Below, piece by piece: positions 53,803 to 62,811 of a DNA stretch of 64,000 nt. Where the stretch lies: assembly GCF_963678865.1 (NCBI RefSeq), contig NZ_OY787459.1, positions 772,501-836,500 of the forward strand. The letters are read 5' to 3'. Position 1 is the stretch's first letter; each line of letters starts with the position of its first letter. Under the pieces are notes generated by a model. It was not told the origin of the DNA and did no database searches. It saw only the letters and a program-made list of their open reading frames with translations. Source of the DNA: Maridesulfovibrio sp. (GTDB lineage: Bacteria; Desulfobacterota; Desulfovibrionia; Desulfovibrionales; Desulfovibrionaceae). The translations under genes were made by a program, and so were the position numbers.

Positions 53803-53928
53803 GAAAACCACTTAAACCGATTCGGAAATAAATTCCAGTAGAATCGTATTAAATTTTAAACTTAATTTAACCCTGACGGGCGAAAATATTCGAAAAGAAA
53901 CATATATGTTTCCGTGTTCTGAAGTCAG

Positions 53929-53957
53929 GTAATACCCCCCTGTCCGGTAAAGGTCAA
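53929..53957 (-). promoter_or_regulatory. Sigma-70 promoter of pssA
   Basis: On the minus strand TTGACC (53957-53952), a 17-nt spacer and TATTAC (53934-53929), 127 nt before the ATG. The rest of the 405-nt region 53803-54208 shows no supported gene. Confidence 0.55.
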
Positions 53958-54208
53958 CCCGCGAAATATACTTTTTTTATACGGCGGTATCATGACTCTA
54001 TGTCTCTTCAATGCCCGCACCGCATAACCTGCCTTAGGATTAATTGAATGCCCACCCAACCAGTTTTCTAATAAGTCCGCAATGAACATAATCCATTGCC
54101 CCTCTCACTAGGGCAGGAAATTGATTTGAAAGATCCAACTGATACAGGCCTCACCGCGCAGGGAGTCAGCTATCTGAGTCTCGAAAAAACACGGCGCAAT
54201 CTCCCGGG

Positions 54209-55291
54209 TTATTCCCGGATAATACCACCTCCGAGCACAGCTCCCTCTTCTGTATATACAGCCACAATCTGCCCCGGTGTAGGCCGGGAATGCGGCTCAA
54301 TAAAATCAAATTTTATACTGCTGCCAACCTGCGCGGCCCTTGCGGGTTTTGATCGCTGTCGGTAGCGGGTCTGGATAAAAACAGTTTCAGGCCAACTGTC
54401 AAAGCCGACCAGAAAATTAAAACTGTCGGCAACACAGCCTTGGGCATCAAGCTCGTCTCGGGTTCCCACGATGAGCAGGTTGTTCTTCATGTCCTTATCC
54501 AGAACATAAAGCGGAGCCTTCCACGCTATCCCCAATCCTCGTCGCTGCCCCTGAGTATACCGCCAGAGTCCTTTATGTTTTCCGACCTTTGAACCATCGG
54601 AAAGAATCGCATTTCCCGATCCGGGAAGCTTCACCTTCCGGTCAATCAGGAATTGACGGTAATCATCGTTAGGAACAAAACATATTTCCTGACTTTCCGA
54701 GGGCAACGGGATTTCCATCCCGCGCTTCTCCAACTCGGCATAAGTCTGGTCCTTGCTGTGTCTGCCAAGGGGAAAAATCGCATTCAAAACAAAATCCCGC
54801 GGCACAAGAGAAAGAAAATAACTTTGATCCTTTCCCATGTCGGCTCCACGGGCCAGAACACGGCCGTATCGTGCATCTTCAGCAATACGCACGTAATGCC
54901 CGGTTCCAAGCAATTCCGTACCAAATTCACGTGCCGCATTATTCAGCACGCCGAACTTTATCTCAGGGTTGCAAAGAGCGCATGGATTAGGGGTATTTCC
55001 CTTAAGATATTCCTGAACAAACGGCTCAACCACCAAACGGTCAAACTCGGCGGTAAGATCAAAAACATGCAGGGGTACATCCAGCTTCGTGCATGTTTTC
55101 TCCAGTCCGGAAACTGCGGCTTCAGCTTTCTTTCTACCTAGAAAACAACCGTGTACCGCCACGATATCCGCCCCACTCTCCTTGAGCAGGACCAGCGAGA
55201 GCAGGCTGTCAGCGCCGCCACTTACCGCCATGGCAACCTTGCGCCCGGCAGTAAGTTCCTTCAGTTCAGGATATTCAAACCCTGTTTCCAT
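54209..55291 (-). CDS. mnmA: tRNA-specific 2-thiouridylase
   Basis: It thiolates wobble uridine at position 34. The 360-residue protein has the PP-loop SGGADSLLSL (residues 24-33), the NPCALCN motif with catalytic Cys104, and the second Cys204 in SQEICFV. C-terminal barrel motifs KHKGLWRYTQGQRRGLG and the final PGQIVAVY are present. With mnmG at 36282 it covers two steps of the same modification, although the genes are far apart. It appears monocistronic. Confidence 0.92.
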   Translation of the reverse strand: METGFEYPELKELTAGRKVAMAVSGGADSLLSLVLLKESGADIVAVHGCFLGRKKAEAAVSGLEKTCTKLDVPLHVFDLTAEFDRLVVEPFVQEYLKGNTPNPCALCNPEIKFGVLNNAAREFGTELLGTGHYVRIAEDARYGRVLARGADMGKDQSYFLSLVPRDFVLNAIFPLGRHSKDQTYAELEKRGMEIPLPSESQEICFVPNDDYRQFLIDRKVKLPGSGNAILSDGSKVGKHKGLWRYTQGQRRGLGIAWKAPLYVLDKDMKNNLLIVGTRDELDAQGCVADSFNFLVGFDSWPETVFIQTRYRQRSKPARAAQVGSSIKFDFIEPHSRPTPGQIVAVYTEEGAVLGGGIIRE

Positions 55292-55485
55292 TACATTCTC
55301 CGCGAATTACTTTTTATTTGTAATAGCATCTCAACTGTAATTCTTCTTTCCGATTACAAACTACAGAGCAGCCCTTTAGCCAGCAAGCAAAAAATGAGAA
55401 ATGCCCGGACACCCCCAACGGGCCTCCGGACAAGTCTCTCACAAGTCAAACCTAATATACAAATCCGGCATCAACCGGAGATTTG

Positions 55486-56739
55486 TCAATCTTCTTTTTT
55501 CGGCTGCGGCAGCACAAGATTCAGAAACACACCGAGGATACCGGCAAGACCGATTCCACCGAGCCTGAACTCATCACCGAGAGGAGTGGGGACAGACATG
55601 CCGCCTACCCCGAAAATAACAATCAGAGCCACAATGGAGAGGTTACGCGCTTCCATGAGGTCATCGCCTGCACGAACAAGAGTGTTCATACCCACAACCA
55701 TGATAGCACCAAAGAGCAGAACCATAATCCCACCCATTACAGGTACGGGGATGGTTGCCAAAAACGCACCGACCTTACCGCAAAAGGCTAAAGCAATAGC
55801 GACTATTGAAGCCCAAGTCATAATTGCAGGGTTAAAAGCCTTGGTCAAAGCAACGGCACCGGTAACTTCAGAATAAGTTGTATTCGGCGGTCCACCGACC
55901 ATTGCAGCCAGAGAAGTGGCCAGCCCGTCGCCCAGCATGGTGTTATGGATACCGGGATCTTTAACGTAGTCCTTATTGGCCACGGAGCTGATTGCCAGAA
56001 CATCGCCGAAGTGCTCAATTGCAGGTGCAATCGCTACCGGAACAATGAAGAGCACGGCTTCGAGGTTCCACTCAGGAAAAGTAAAGTTGGGCATTGAGAA
56101 CCATGGAGCAGCCGCCACAGCATCAAAATTAACCAATCCAAGAAACAAAGATACCGCGTACCCTGCTGCAATACCGCATAAGATAGGAATAAGCTTGAGC
56201 CAGCCCTTGCCAAGCAGAGAAACCGCAACTGTCACGGCGAGGGAAATCATAGATACAATAAGCGCTGTATCTTCAGGAACCAGAACAGCAGAACCGTCAC
56301 CAGTTTTACCAACTGCCATAAAAACAGCAACAGGGGCCAGAATAAGACCGATTGTCATAATGACCGGACCGGTAACGACGGGAGGCAGAATCTTTTTCAA
56401 AACATCGGTACCACGCCAGCGGATCAGGAAGCTGAGCACGACATAGAAAAGACCTGCAGCGGCAAGACCGCAGAGGGTGGAAGGGATACCCCAAGTCTGC
56501 ACACCGTAAATGATGGGTGCGATGAAGGCAAAGGAAGAAGCCAGAAACACGGGGATCTTACCTTTTGTTATTACCTGAAAAACCAGTGTACCGGCACCGG
56601 CTGTAAAAAGTGCTACGTTGGGATCTAGCCCGGTCAGCAGCGGAACAAGGACTAGAGCGCCGAATGCCACGAAAAGCATCTGCGCTCCGAGGATAACATC
56701 TTTTGCCCTGAAGTTATATTCAGTACTGGATATGCTCAT
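55486..56739 (-). CDS. uraA: Uracil permease (NCS2 family)
   Basis: A 417-residue inner-membrane uracil:proton symporter. It is hydrophobic throughout, with the pattern of about 14 spans. The family signature near the middle, VPVAIAPAIEHFGDVLAIS, holds the conserved Glu and His, and GPPNTTYSEVTGAVALT is the second NCS2 motif. It follows upp by 61 nt with a terminator hairpin in the gap, so uptake and salvage are linked but separately tuned. Confidence 0.93.
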   Translation of the reverse strand: MSISSTEYNFRAKDVILGAQMLFVAFGALVLVPLLTGLDPNVALFTAGAGTLVFQVITKGKIPVFLASSFAFIAPIIYGVQTWGIPSTLCGLAAAGLFYVVLSFLIRWRGTDVLKKILPPVVTGPVIMTIGLILAPVAVFMAVGKTGDGSAVLVPEDTALIVSMISLAVTVAVSLLGKGWLKLIPILCGIAAGYAVSLFLGLVNFDAVAAAPWFSMPNFTFPEWNLEAVLFIVPVAIAPAIEHFGDVLAISSVANKDYVKDPGIHNTMLGDGLATSLAAMVGGPPNTTYSEVTGAVALTKAFNPAIMTWASIVAIALAFCGKVGAFLATIPVPVMGGIMVLLFGAIMVVGMNTLVRAGDDLMEARNLSIVALIVIFGVGGMSVPTPLGDEFRLGGIGLAGILGVFLNLVLPQPKKED

Positions 56740-56763
56740 TTGTATTCTCCGTAAAAATTTTCC

Positions 56764-56789
56764 AAAAAAAAGGCACCGTTTGTGGTGCC
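56764..56789 (-). terminator. Intrinsic terminator between upp and uraA
   Basis: On the minus strand GGCACC (56789-56784), a 6-nt loop and GGTGCC (56777-56772), followed by eight T (56771-56764). It would end most upp transcripts or act as an attenuator for uraA. Confidence 0.75.
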
Positions 56790-56800
56790 CTTAAAAACAT

Positions 56801-57427
56801 TTACTTGGTGCCGAATATCTTATCACCCGCGTCTCCGAGACCGGGGAGAATGTATCCTACATCGTTAAGTTTTTCATCAATTGACGCGACATAGATATCA
56901 ACATCAGGATGAGCGGTGACAATTCTCTCAATCCCTTCGGGAGCTGCAACGAGGAACAGACCTTTAATACTGGTGCAACCGGACTTCTTGAGAAGATCAA
57001 TTGTTGCCATCAGGGTTCCGCCGGTAGCGAGCATGGGGTCAAGAATAAGAGCTATACGCTCATCAATGTTGCTTGCAAGCTTGACGTAATATTCGACAGG
57101 CTGCAAACTCTCTTCGTCACGGTAAAAGCCGACAACACTGACACGGGCACCCGGAACCATGTCCAGAACTCCGTCCATCATACCGAGGCCGGCCCTGAGA
57201 ATAGGAACTACGGTTATTTTTTTACCCTTGATTTCCTCAACTTCGACTTCACCTGCCCAACCATTAATAGTTTTGGCTTCTGTAGCGAGGTCTTTGGTTG
57301 CCTCGTAAGTGAGAAGTCTGGAAATTTCCTGTGCCAGAGCGCGAAAACGGCTGGTGCTGATGCCGTCTTCACGGAGAATGCCGAGCTTGTGTCTTACCAA
57401 AGGATGGTCTACCACATGTACCGCCAC
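56801..57427 (-). CDS. upp: Uracil phosphoribosyltransferase
   Basis: It converts uracil plus PRPP to UMP. The 208-residue length is standard. [15 protein letters not shown] at the start, [19 protein letters not shown], the PRPP loop [15 protein letters not shown] and the C-terminal [15 protein letters not shown] are diagnostic. It is the first gene of the upp-uraA unit and divergent from the rluD-coaE gene. Confidence 0.95.
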   Translation of the reverse strand: MAVHVVDHPLVRHKLGILREDGISTSRFRALAQEISRLLTYEATKDLATEAKTINGWAGEVEVEEIKGKKITVVPILRAGLGMMDGVLDMVPGARVSVVGFYRDEESLQPVEYYVKLASNIDERIALILDPMLATGGTLMATIDLLKKSGCTSIKGLFLVAAPEGIERIVTAHPDVDIYVASIDEKLNDVGYILPGLGDAGDKIFGTK

Positions 57428-57487
57428 GGTGCCTCCTTGATCCCATGTTATTTGTTATAAAAATCCGAAAAGTCAAAACTTCGTGTT

Positions 57488-57532
57488 TTTATAAGACACA
57501 GCTTTGACAGTCAAGACAAAAGACAATTATTT
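57488..57532. promoter_or_regulatory. Back-to-back promoters for upp and the rluD-coaE gene
   Basis: On plus: TTGACA (57504-57509), 17-nt spacer, TTATTT (57527-57532). On minus: TTGACT (57514-57509), 15-nt spacer, TATAAA (57493-57488). The two -35 boxes meet in the palindrome TTGAC-A-GTCAA, so one polymerase would block the other. Confidence 0.45.
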
Positions 57533-57625
57533 TTCATTTAAACCGTAACAACATGGTATTATTGAAAATTATTTAAATGAATCCAACTTCTGAACACGAA
57601 TATAACCCAATATGGAATAAATTAC

Positions 57626-59275
57626 ATGTGTAATAACGAAGATTTTAACGAAAATGAGACACAGCTGCTCTGGACCAGATCAGCAAGTTTTTCTGACCGA
57701 AATACCCGGCTGGACAAATTCTGGGGCAGCATGCTGGAAGAAGAAGGAATATCACGGGGCAAGGTAAAGGACTGGATCAAAGCCGGGTTTGCCGAGATCA
57801 ACGGCAAAGTCTGCAAAAAGCCCAACCAGAAATTAATGGGGAATGAGGAACTTACCCTGAAAGGGGAAGCTGAATTAACCACACTCGTGCCTGAAAAGCT
57901 GCCGCTGGATATCATCCATAATGACGGCAGGATTGCTGTAATCAACAAGCCGGCAGGATTGACCACCCACCCTGCCCCGAGCTGCCCTACCGGAACTCTG
58001 GTGCACCGGCTTATCCACCACTTTCCGGAAATCCGGGATATGGATGAGTGGCGTCCCGGCATTGTTCATCGTCTGGACAAATTCACTTCCGGCCTGATTG
58101 CTGTGGCCCTCAATGAACATGACCGTCTGGCCATGTCTGCGGCTTTTGCTGAACGCGAAATCAACAAAACCTATCTGGCAATCGTACATGGAATACCTGA
58201 AAGGGAATTCGGTGAAATTGACGCGCCAATGGGACGTCATCCGATCCACAAGACAAAAATGGCCGTAGTGCTCAAAGGCGGACGTGAAGCCCGATCTGAG
58301 TACAAAACACTCTGGTCTGACCCTGCCGGGCTTGCCAGTTTGATAAAAGTAAAAATCCATACCGGACGCACCCATCAGATCAGGGTACATATGGCCCACA
58401 TCGGACATCCATTGGTGGGAGATCTGGTCTACGGCTCCATGCCTCATGCCCGCTGGGAGCAGGAACATCCTCAATTGGCCGAACTTGCCCAGCGCCAGAT
58501 GCTGCATGCATATTCTCTAGCCTTTACCCACCCTGAATCAGGCGAAGAACTCAGTTTTACTCAAACTCCGCCGAAAGATTTCATCGACATGCTTAAAAAA
58601 CTGAATAAATCTGTACAGCGTGTCGGGCTGATAGGCATGCCTTGCGGCGGAAAATCAGCTGTTCTCAAAATTTTGGCAAAGAATAAAATTCCCACTTTCA
58701 GCGCAGATGAATCAGTAGCCCGTTCTTATGAAAAAGACGGTGCAGGGTGGGAGCTTCTTCGTCAGAGATTTGGAAACAGATTTATCGACCCCGATACCGG
58801 GAGCATAGATAAGTCCGCTCTATTCGTCGCCATGCGCGAGAATGAAGACCTGCGCCGGGAAATCATGAATATAATACACCCTATTGTGCAGCATGACGCT
58901 GAAGAGTTTTTCAAGGCTCACAACAACGAACCGTTGGCTGTGGCTGAAGTTCCCCTGCTGCTGGAAGGCGGATGGCATGACAAAAAGCTGGTAGATGCAG
59001 TCATCGGTGTACGCACACCGGAGGAAAAACGCACAGGGGAGCTGCGCAAGAAACGCGGTCTTGATCTGGAAACCCTGGCAGTATTTGATTCATGGCAGTG
59101 GGATGAAAAGACCAAAATGGACTGCTGCACAACTATAATTGAAAATGACGGAGATCTTTCCAAACTTGATTCGGAAACAGACCGGATTCTCGAAGTTCTG
59201 GCAACACTCCGCAAGGATAAGGAAATTGCATTCGAAAATCATATCGAAGAGCTGTTTTCACCAGACAAAGACTAG
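57626..59275 (+). CDS. Fusion of RluD-type pseudouridine synthase and dephospho-CoA kinase
   Basis: A 549-residue two-function protein. Residues about 1-325 are an RluA/RluD-type synthase: an S4-like domain at the N-terminus (SRGKVKDWIKAGFAEING), then catalytic Asp in HRLDKFTSGL and KIHTGRTHQIRVHMA. Residues about 330-530 are a CoaE kinase: P-loop GMPCGGKSAV, SADESVARSYE, and LLLEGGWHDK. No stop codon or spacing separates them, so this looks like a true fusion. CoaE performs the last step of CoA synthesis; I see no biochemical reason for the pairing. Confidence 0.88.
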   Translation: MCNNEDFNENETQLLWTRSASFSDRNTRLDKFWGSMLEEEGISRGKVKDWIKAGFAEINGKVCKKPNQKLMGNEELTLKGEAELTTLVPEKLPLDIIHNDGRIAVINKPAGLTTHPAPSCPTGTLVHRLIHHFPEIRDMDEWRPGIVHRLDKFTSGLIAVALNEHDRLAMSAAFAEREINKTYLAIVHGIPEREFGEIDAPMGRHPIHKTKMAVVLKGGREARSEYKTLWSDPAGLASLIKVKIHTGRTHQIRVHMAHIGHPLVGDLVYGSMPHARWEQEHPQLAELAQRQMLHAYSLAFTHPESGEELSFTQTPPKDFIDMLKKLNKSVQRVGLIGMPCGGKSAVLKILAKNKIPTFSADESVARSYEKDGAGWELLRQRFGNRFIDPDTGSIDKSALFVAMRENEDLRREIMNIIHPIVQHDAEEFFKAHNNEPLAVAEVPLLLEGGWHDKKLVDAVIGVRTPEEKRTGELRKKRGLDLETLAVFDSWQWDEKTKMDCCTTIIENDGDLSKLDSETDRILEVLATLRKDKEIAFENHIEELFSPDKD

Positions 59276-59294
59276 GTTTTCGCGAGTGTAAGTA

Positions 59295-59322
59295 TTGACT
59301 TACCCGACCAGTGTGTTATTTT
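59295..59322 (+). promoter_or_regulatory. Promoter of the structured RNA gene
   Basis: TTGACT (59295-59300), a 16-nt spacer and TATTTT (59317-59322). A start is expected near 59328-59331, just where the paired region begins. Confidence 0.55.
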
Positions 59323-59327
59323 ATAAG

Positions 59328-59537
59328 TGAGACCTGAGGCGAGAGGTCAGGACCGTAGTCGGAAGAATGAACATAATTTAATTGTTAGGATGCAAGTCCA
59401 TTTTACATAAAAGAATTCTACGCAAGGTCCAGCCCCGCTTTCGGCATCAGGTTCGGTTAGGGAGTGAGTAACCCTAGTTTACCTACCAACTCAATCTCGT
59501 CACGCCCCCGCGGCTTTGCTGCGGGGGTCGTTTTTTT
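59328..59537 (+). ncRNA. Structured small RNA, 6S-like architecture
   Basis: A 345-nt gap holds a promoter, about 170 nt of paired RNA and a strong terminator (CCCCCGC/GCGGGGG, 59505-59527, then seven T), but no ribosome site or open frame. Ends pair (GTGAGA with TCTC-G-TCAC). GACCTGA (59331-59337) pairs with TCAGGTTC (59447-59454). Further in, GGACCGTAG (59350-59358) pairs with CTAC and GGTCC (59418-59430). Between these stems lies an open bubble with a short CCG-CTTT-CGG hairpin on the 3' strand. This resembles 6S RNA, but I cannot confirm the family. SRP, tmRNA and RNase P signatures are not present. Confidence 0.55.
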
Positions 59538-59620
59538 ATAGGGCAACCCGTGGAAATCACCGCCCTTTTCTGCTAGAGTATAGTTGATGTAAAATTTAAA
59601 TCAAAACATAAGGCTACCGC

Positions 59621-60352
59621 ATGATCCCTATCCGTGATAACGTTCCCTGCCTAACCACTCCATACGTGCTGCGCGGAATAATGCTTGCCAACATTGCGGT
59701 CTTTGCTTTTGAACAGCTGCTGACTCCGCAGGCGCGCCTTGCACTCTTTCATCTGCTGGGTGTGGTCCCGGCAAGATTCTTCCATCCCGAATGGGCCGTT
59801 AACGCCGGATACCCAGATACGGGGGTGCTACCGCTATTCAGCTACATGTTTCTGCACAGCGGCTGGCTCCATATAATATTAAACATGTGGATGTTATGGA
59901 TTTTTGCCGATAACATAGAAGATGCCATGGGCCATGGAAGGTTTATCCTGTTCTATATGACCTGCGGATTAATAGCTATCGGCATACAAATGATCATCAC
60001 CCCTTCATCCAGCGCCCCGGTAATAGGAGCATCAGGCGCAGTTGCCGGAATCATGGGCGCATACATGCTGCTCTATCCGCACGGACAGGTTCTGACCCTT
60101 TTTCCTGTAATCATCATCCCGTTTTTCTTTAAGATACCATCTTCATTATTCTTAGGGCTGTGGTTCCTGATTCAAGTCTTCTCCGGCGTATCGAGCCATT
60201 TTGCCGAAGGCACGCAGAAAGTGGCGTGGGCCGCACATGTCGGAGGATTTGTAGCCGGAATGATTTTGATTCGTTTTTTCGTAAAGAAGGACCGGTGTGT
60301 TTATTGTTATGCTCCTGAGAAGAAAGATTATGAGTTGCCGGATGATTTTTGA
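59621..60352 (+). CDS. Rhomboid family intramembrane serine protease
   Basis: A 243-residue integral membrane protease. Six or seven spans are visible. The catalytic Ser is in GASGAVAGIMG and the His in AAHVGGFVAG; the loop WRxxT/HxxxN region appears as FLHSGWLHIILNMWMLWIF. The C-terminal tail has a CVYCYAPEKK segment, possibly a small Cys pair. It follows the small RNA gene and faces the carbamoyltransferase gene. Substrates are unknown. Confidence 0.92.
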   Translation: MIPIRDNVPCLTTPYVLRGIMLANIAVFAFEQLLTPQARLALFHLLGVVPARFFHPEWAVNAGYPDTGVLPLFSYMFLHSGWLHIILNMWMLWIFADNIEDAMGHGRFILFYMTCGLIAIGIQMIITPSSSAPVIGASGAVAGIMGAYMLLYPHGQVLTLFPVIIIPFFFKIPSSLFLGLWFLIQVFSGVSSHFAEGTQKVAWAAHVGGFVAGMILIRFFVKKDRCVYCYAPEKKDYELPDDF

Positions 60353-60400
60353 GCAGCATTCAGCAGTATTGCCCTTCTTTCAGGCTATTGAACTGCTCAA

Positions 60401-62257
60401 CTAATCCAGCTCAAACATATTTTCCCAATCAACTTCTTCGTTCCACTCGGGCTGATCTTTTTTGTCAAAAATAAAATTACCCACAACAAGATAATCCATA
60501 TCGGTACGCATGAAACATGCATAAGCATCGTTTGGGGTGCATACGATCGGCTCACCGCGGACATTAAAACTGGTATTGACGATGACAGCGCAACCGGTCT
60601 GCTCCCGGAATGAGTTTATCAACTCCCAGTAACGGGGGTTCACATCCTTATTGACCGACTGGATCCTTGCAGAGTTATCTACATGAGTGATGGCGGGGAT
60701 TTCTGAACGGTTGACATATAAACGGTCATACATCTCCATCTGCCCATACCCCTCAGGCAGCGGAAAGCATTTTTCTTCTGTAACCGGAGCAACCAGCAAC
60801 ATATAAGGAGACGGGGATTCAATATCAAAATAATTTGAAATCTCTTCTTCCATGACTGAGGGAGCAAAAGGTCGAAAGCCTTCTCTAAATTTAATCTTTA
60901 AATTCAGCTTCTTTTGCATCTCAGGATTTCTGGGGTCACCGATAATAGAGCGGTTACCCAAAGCACGTGGTCCGAACTCCATGCGCCCCTGAAACCAGCC
61001 GATCACTTTTCCATCATCAAGAAGGCCACCGACTTCACTACAAAGCTGTTTGAAATCTTCAATCCTGCGGAAAGGAGCTTGATATTTACGGACAACACGC
61101 ATGGTATCAATATCAGAAAATTCCGGTCCCAGATACGATCCCTGCATAGTGTCAGAAGCGGAAACCGTCCGCTCTTCCTCATAACCGATATGCCATGCAG
61201 CCAAGGCCGCACCAAGAGCCCCTCCGGCATCCCCTGCAGCCGGTTGAATCCAGATATTATCGAAAACATTCTCTTTAAGCAGTTTGCCGTTGGCAACGCA
61301 GTTCAAAGCCACACCTCCGGCCATGACCAGATTTTCACATCCGGTCAACTTACGGGTGGTTTTGGCCAGCTTAGAAACAATTTCTTCGGTAATACTCTGC
61401 ACTGTCCACGCAAAATCCATATATTCCTGTGCAATGTCTGACTCAGGAGTACGCGGAGGAAGATCAAGAAGCTTCTCCCACTTCTTGGCATGAAACATGG
61501 TTAGTCCGGTAGCGAAATTAAAGTAATCCATATTAAGCAGCATGGAACCGTCAGGCCGGACATCAATCAGAGTTTCATAAATTGCATCCTTCCATTTTTT
61601 TACGGAAGGATTCTCCGGGTTGCCATAGGGAGCAAGGCCCATCAACTTGTATTCACCGGAATTGACCTTGAAACCGCAAAAAGCTGTAACTGCAGAATAA
61701 AAAAGTCCCAGCGAATGAGGGAAGTGGAGTTCTCTCAGAATTTCAATATCTTTTCCGCTTCCTTTGGAAATTGTCGTAGTAGCCCATTCACCTACACCGT
61801 CAACGGTAAGGATTGCCGATTCCTGAAAAGGAGAAGGATAGAAAGCACTTGCAGCATGAGAAAGATGGTGTTCAGGAAAAAAGAGTTTATATTTTCCCTT
61901 ACCGAACTTCGCCAGTTCTTTTTTGAGCATATGGCGCATGAAGAGTTTTTCTTTAATCCATACCGGCATGGAAGTAACAAAACTCTTCAACCCTGAGGGA
62001 GCAACACCGTTATAGGTTTCCAGCAGTCTCTCAAATTTCAGAAACGGTTTATCATAGAAAGCCACAACATCAATATCGGCCAAGGTAAGCCCCGCTTCCT
62101 TAAGCACATACTTCATAGCCTTTTCCGGAAACGAATCATCATGCTTTTTGCGTGTAAAACGCTCTTCCTGAGCGGCGGCAACAACTTTGCCATCCACAAG
62201 AAGAACGGCAGCGGAATCATGATAGAAGGCGGATATCCCGATAATTGCTTTTTTCAT
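60401..62257 (-). CDS. Carbamoyltransferase (NodU/CmcH/SxtI type)
   Basis: A 618-residue enzyme that transfers a carbamoyl group from carbamoyl phosphate, through carbamoyl-AMP, to a hydroxyl of a sugar or small molecule. The N-terminal Kae1-like domain opens AIIGISAFYHDSAAVLLVDG and has the metal-binding HHLSHAASAFYPSPF; AGGVALNCVANGK follows. The C-terminal domain has FQGRMEFGPRALGNRSI and NTSFNVRGEPIV. The acceptor is unknown. It is the last gene of a three-cistron group with SxtK-like and SxtJ-like membrane proteins. Confidence 0.9.
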   Translation of the reverse strand: MKKAIIGISAFYHDSAAVLLVDGKVVAAAQEERFTRKKHDDSFPEKAMKYVLKEAGLTLADIDVVAFYDKPFLKFERLLETYNGVAPSGLKSFVTSMPVWIKEKLFMRHMLKKELAKFGKGKYKLFFPEHHLSHAASAFYPSPFQESAILTVDGVGEWATTTISKGSGKDIEILRELHFPHSLGLFYSAVTAFCGFKVNSGEYKLMGLAPYGNPENPSVKKWKDAIYETLIDVRPDGSMLLNMDYFNFATGLTMFHAKKWEKLLDLPPRTPESDIAQEYMDFAWTVQSITEEIVSKLAKTTRKLTGCENLVMAGGVALNCVANGKLLKENVFDNIWIQPAAGDAGGALGAALAAWHIGYEEERTVSASDTMQGSYLGPEFSDIDTMRVVRKYQAPFRRIEDFKQLCSEVGGLLDDGKVIGWFQGRMEFGPRALGNRSIIGDPRNPEMQKKLNLKIKFREGFRPFAPSVMEEEISNYFDIESPSPYMLLVAPVTEEKCFPLPEGYGQMEMYDRLYVNRSEIPAITHVDNSARIQSVNKDVNPRYWELINSFREQTGCAVIVNTSFNVRGEPIVCTPNDAYACFMRTDMDYLVVGNFIFDKKDQPEWNEEVDWENMFELD

Positions 62258-62263
62258 AACTGA

Positions 62264-62413
62264 CTAGAAAACAGTGTAAATAAACGGGGCAATAGCTGAT
62301 CCACTGGTAAAGACAACCAGAAAACCAAACAGCAGCAAAACAATAACGATCGGCAACAACCAAAACTTTTTACGCTCTTTAAAAAAACCGAGCATATCTG
62401 ACAAAAAATTCAT
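62264..62413 (-). CDS. SxtK-like small membrane protein (DUF5989)
   Basis: A 49-residue protein: a short amphipathic start (MNFLSDMLGFFKERKKFW), then a single transmembrane segment (LLPIVIVLLLFGFLVVFTSG) and SAIAPFIYTVF. The RKK-W-LLP-IV pattern and the SA-APFIYT ending match the DUF5989/SxtK family. It starts 11 nt after the SxtJ-like gene and ends 6 nt before the carbamoyltransferase start. It is short enough to be missed by many gene callers. Confidence 0.82.
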   Translation of the reverse strand: MNFLSDMLGFFKERKKFWLLPIVIVLLLFGFLVVFTSGSAIAPFIYTVF

Positions 62414-62424
62414 CTAATAAATCC

Positions 62425-62811
62425 TTAAAATGGGTATTCTATATCTTTAGGCTGGTATTTATGGTCACGTTGAATAAAAACGGAACCAGCATCTTTTTTC
62501 CATTTACGGGCAGCCATGGGATCGTGTCCGAAAAGCTTCAAAACCAGAGCCAGGGGAGTAAGAATCAAGTAGTACAAGACACTGAGAATTACTTTAGACA
62601 TGACCGCACCTAACAGAGCGGAAAATCCCAGCCAGATCTTAGCTGGTAAAACATAAACTTTAGGCACAGTCATATCCAAAAGCAACAACCCCATTGCTGC
62701 GAACAGATAGACATCCTGCCTGAGAATCAAGTACGCGATAAGAGAAATCAGGACAAAGGCCATTCCTGTATCTGCGCACTCTTTGGTGGACAATTGTTTA
62801 TTCAGAATCAT
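62425..62811 (-). CDS. SxtJ-like membrane protein
   Basis: A 128-residue membrane protein with about three or four spans (about 17-50, 60-90) and a C-terminal soluble tail (GHDPMAARKWKKDAGSVF...YQPKDIEYPF) whose RKW-x3-SxF-like ending matches the SxtJ family. It heads the sxtJ-sxtK-sxtI-like operon. SxtJ has no proven function; in saxitoxin clusters these three genes also travel together. Confidence 0.8.
   Translation of the reverse strand: MILNKQLSTKECADTGMAFVLISLIAYLILRQDVYLFAAMGLLLLDMTVPKVYVLPAKIWLGFSALLGAVMSKVILSVLYYLILTPLALVLKLFGHDPMAARKWKKDAGSVFIQRDHKYQPKDIEYPF

Noticed and set aside
54096..54365. An 89-codon plus-strand frame over the 3' end of mnmA
   Set aside because: Most of it is antisense to mnmA and it has no recognisable feature.
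59341..59372. GGTCAGGACCG...GGAAG, recalling the SRP (4.5S) RNA core
   Set aside because: The continuous GGTCAGGNCCGGAAGG...AGCAGCC motif is not present and the order and spacing are wrong.
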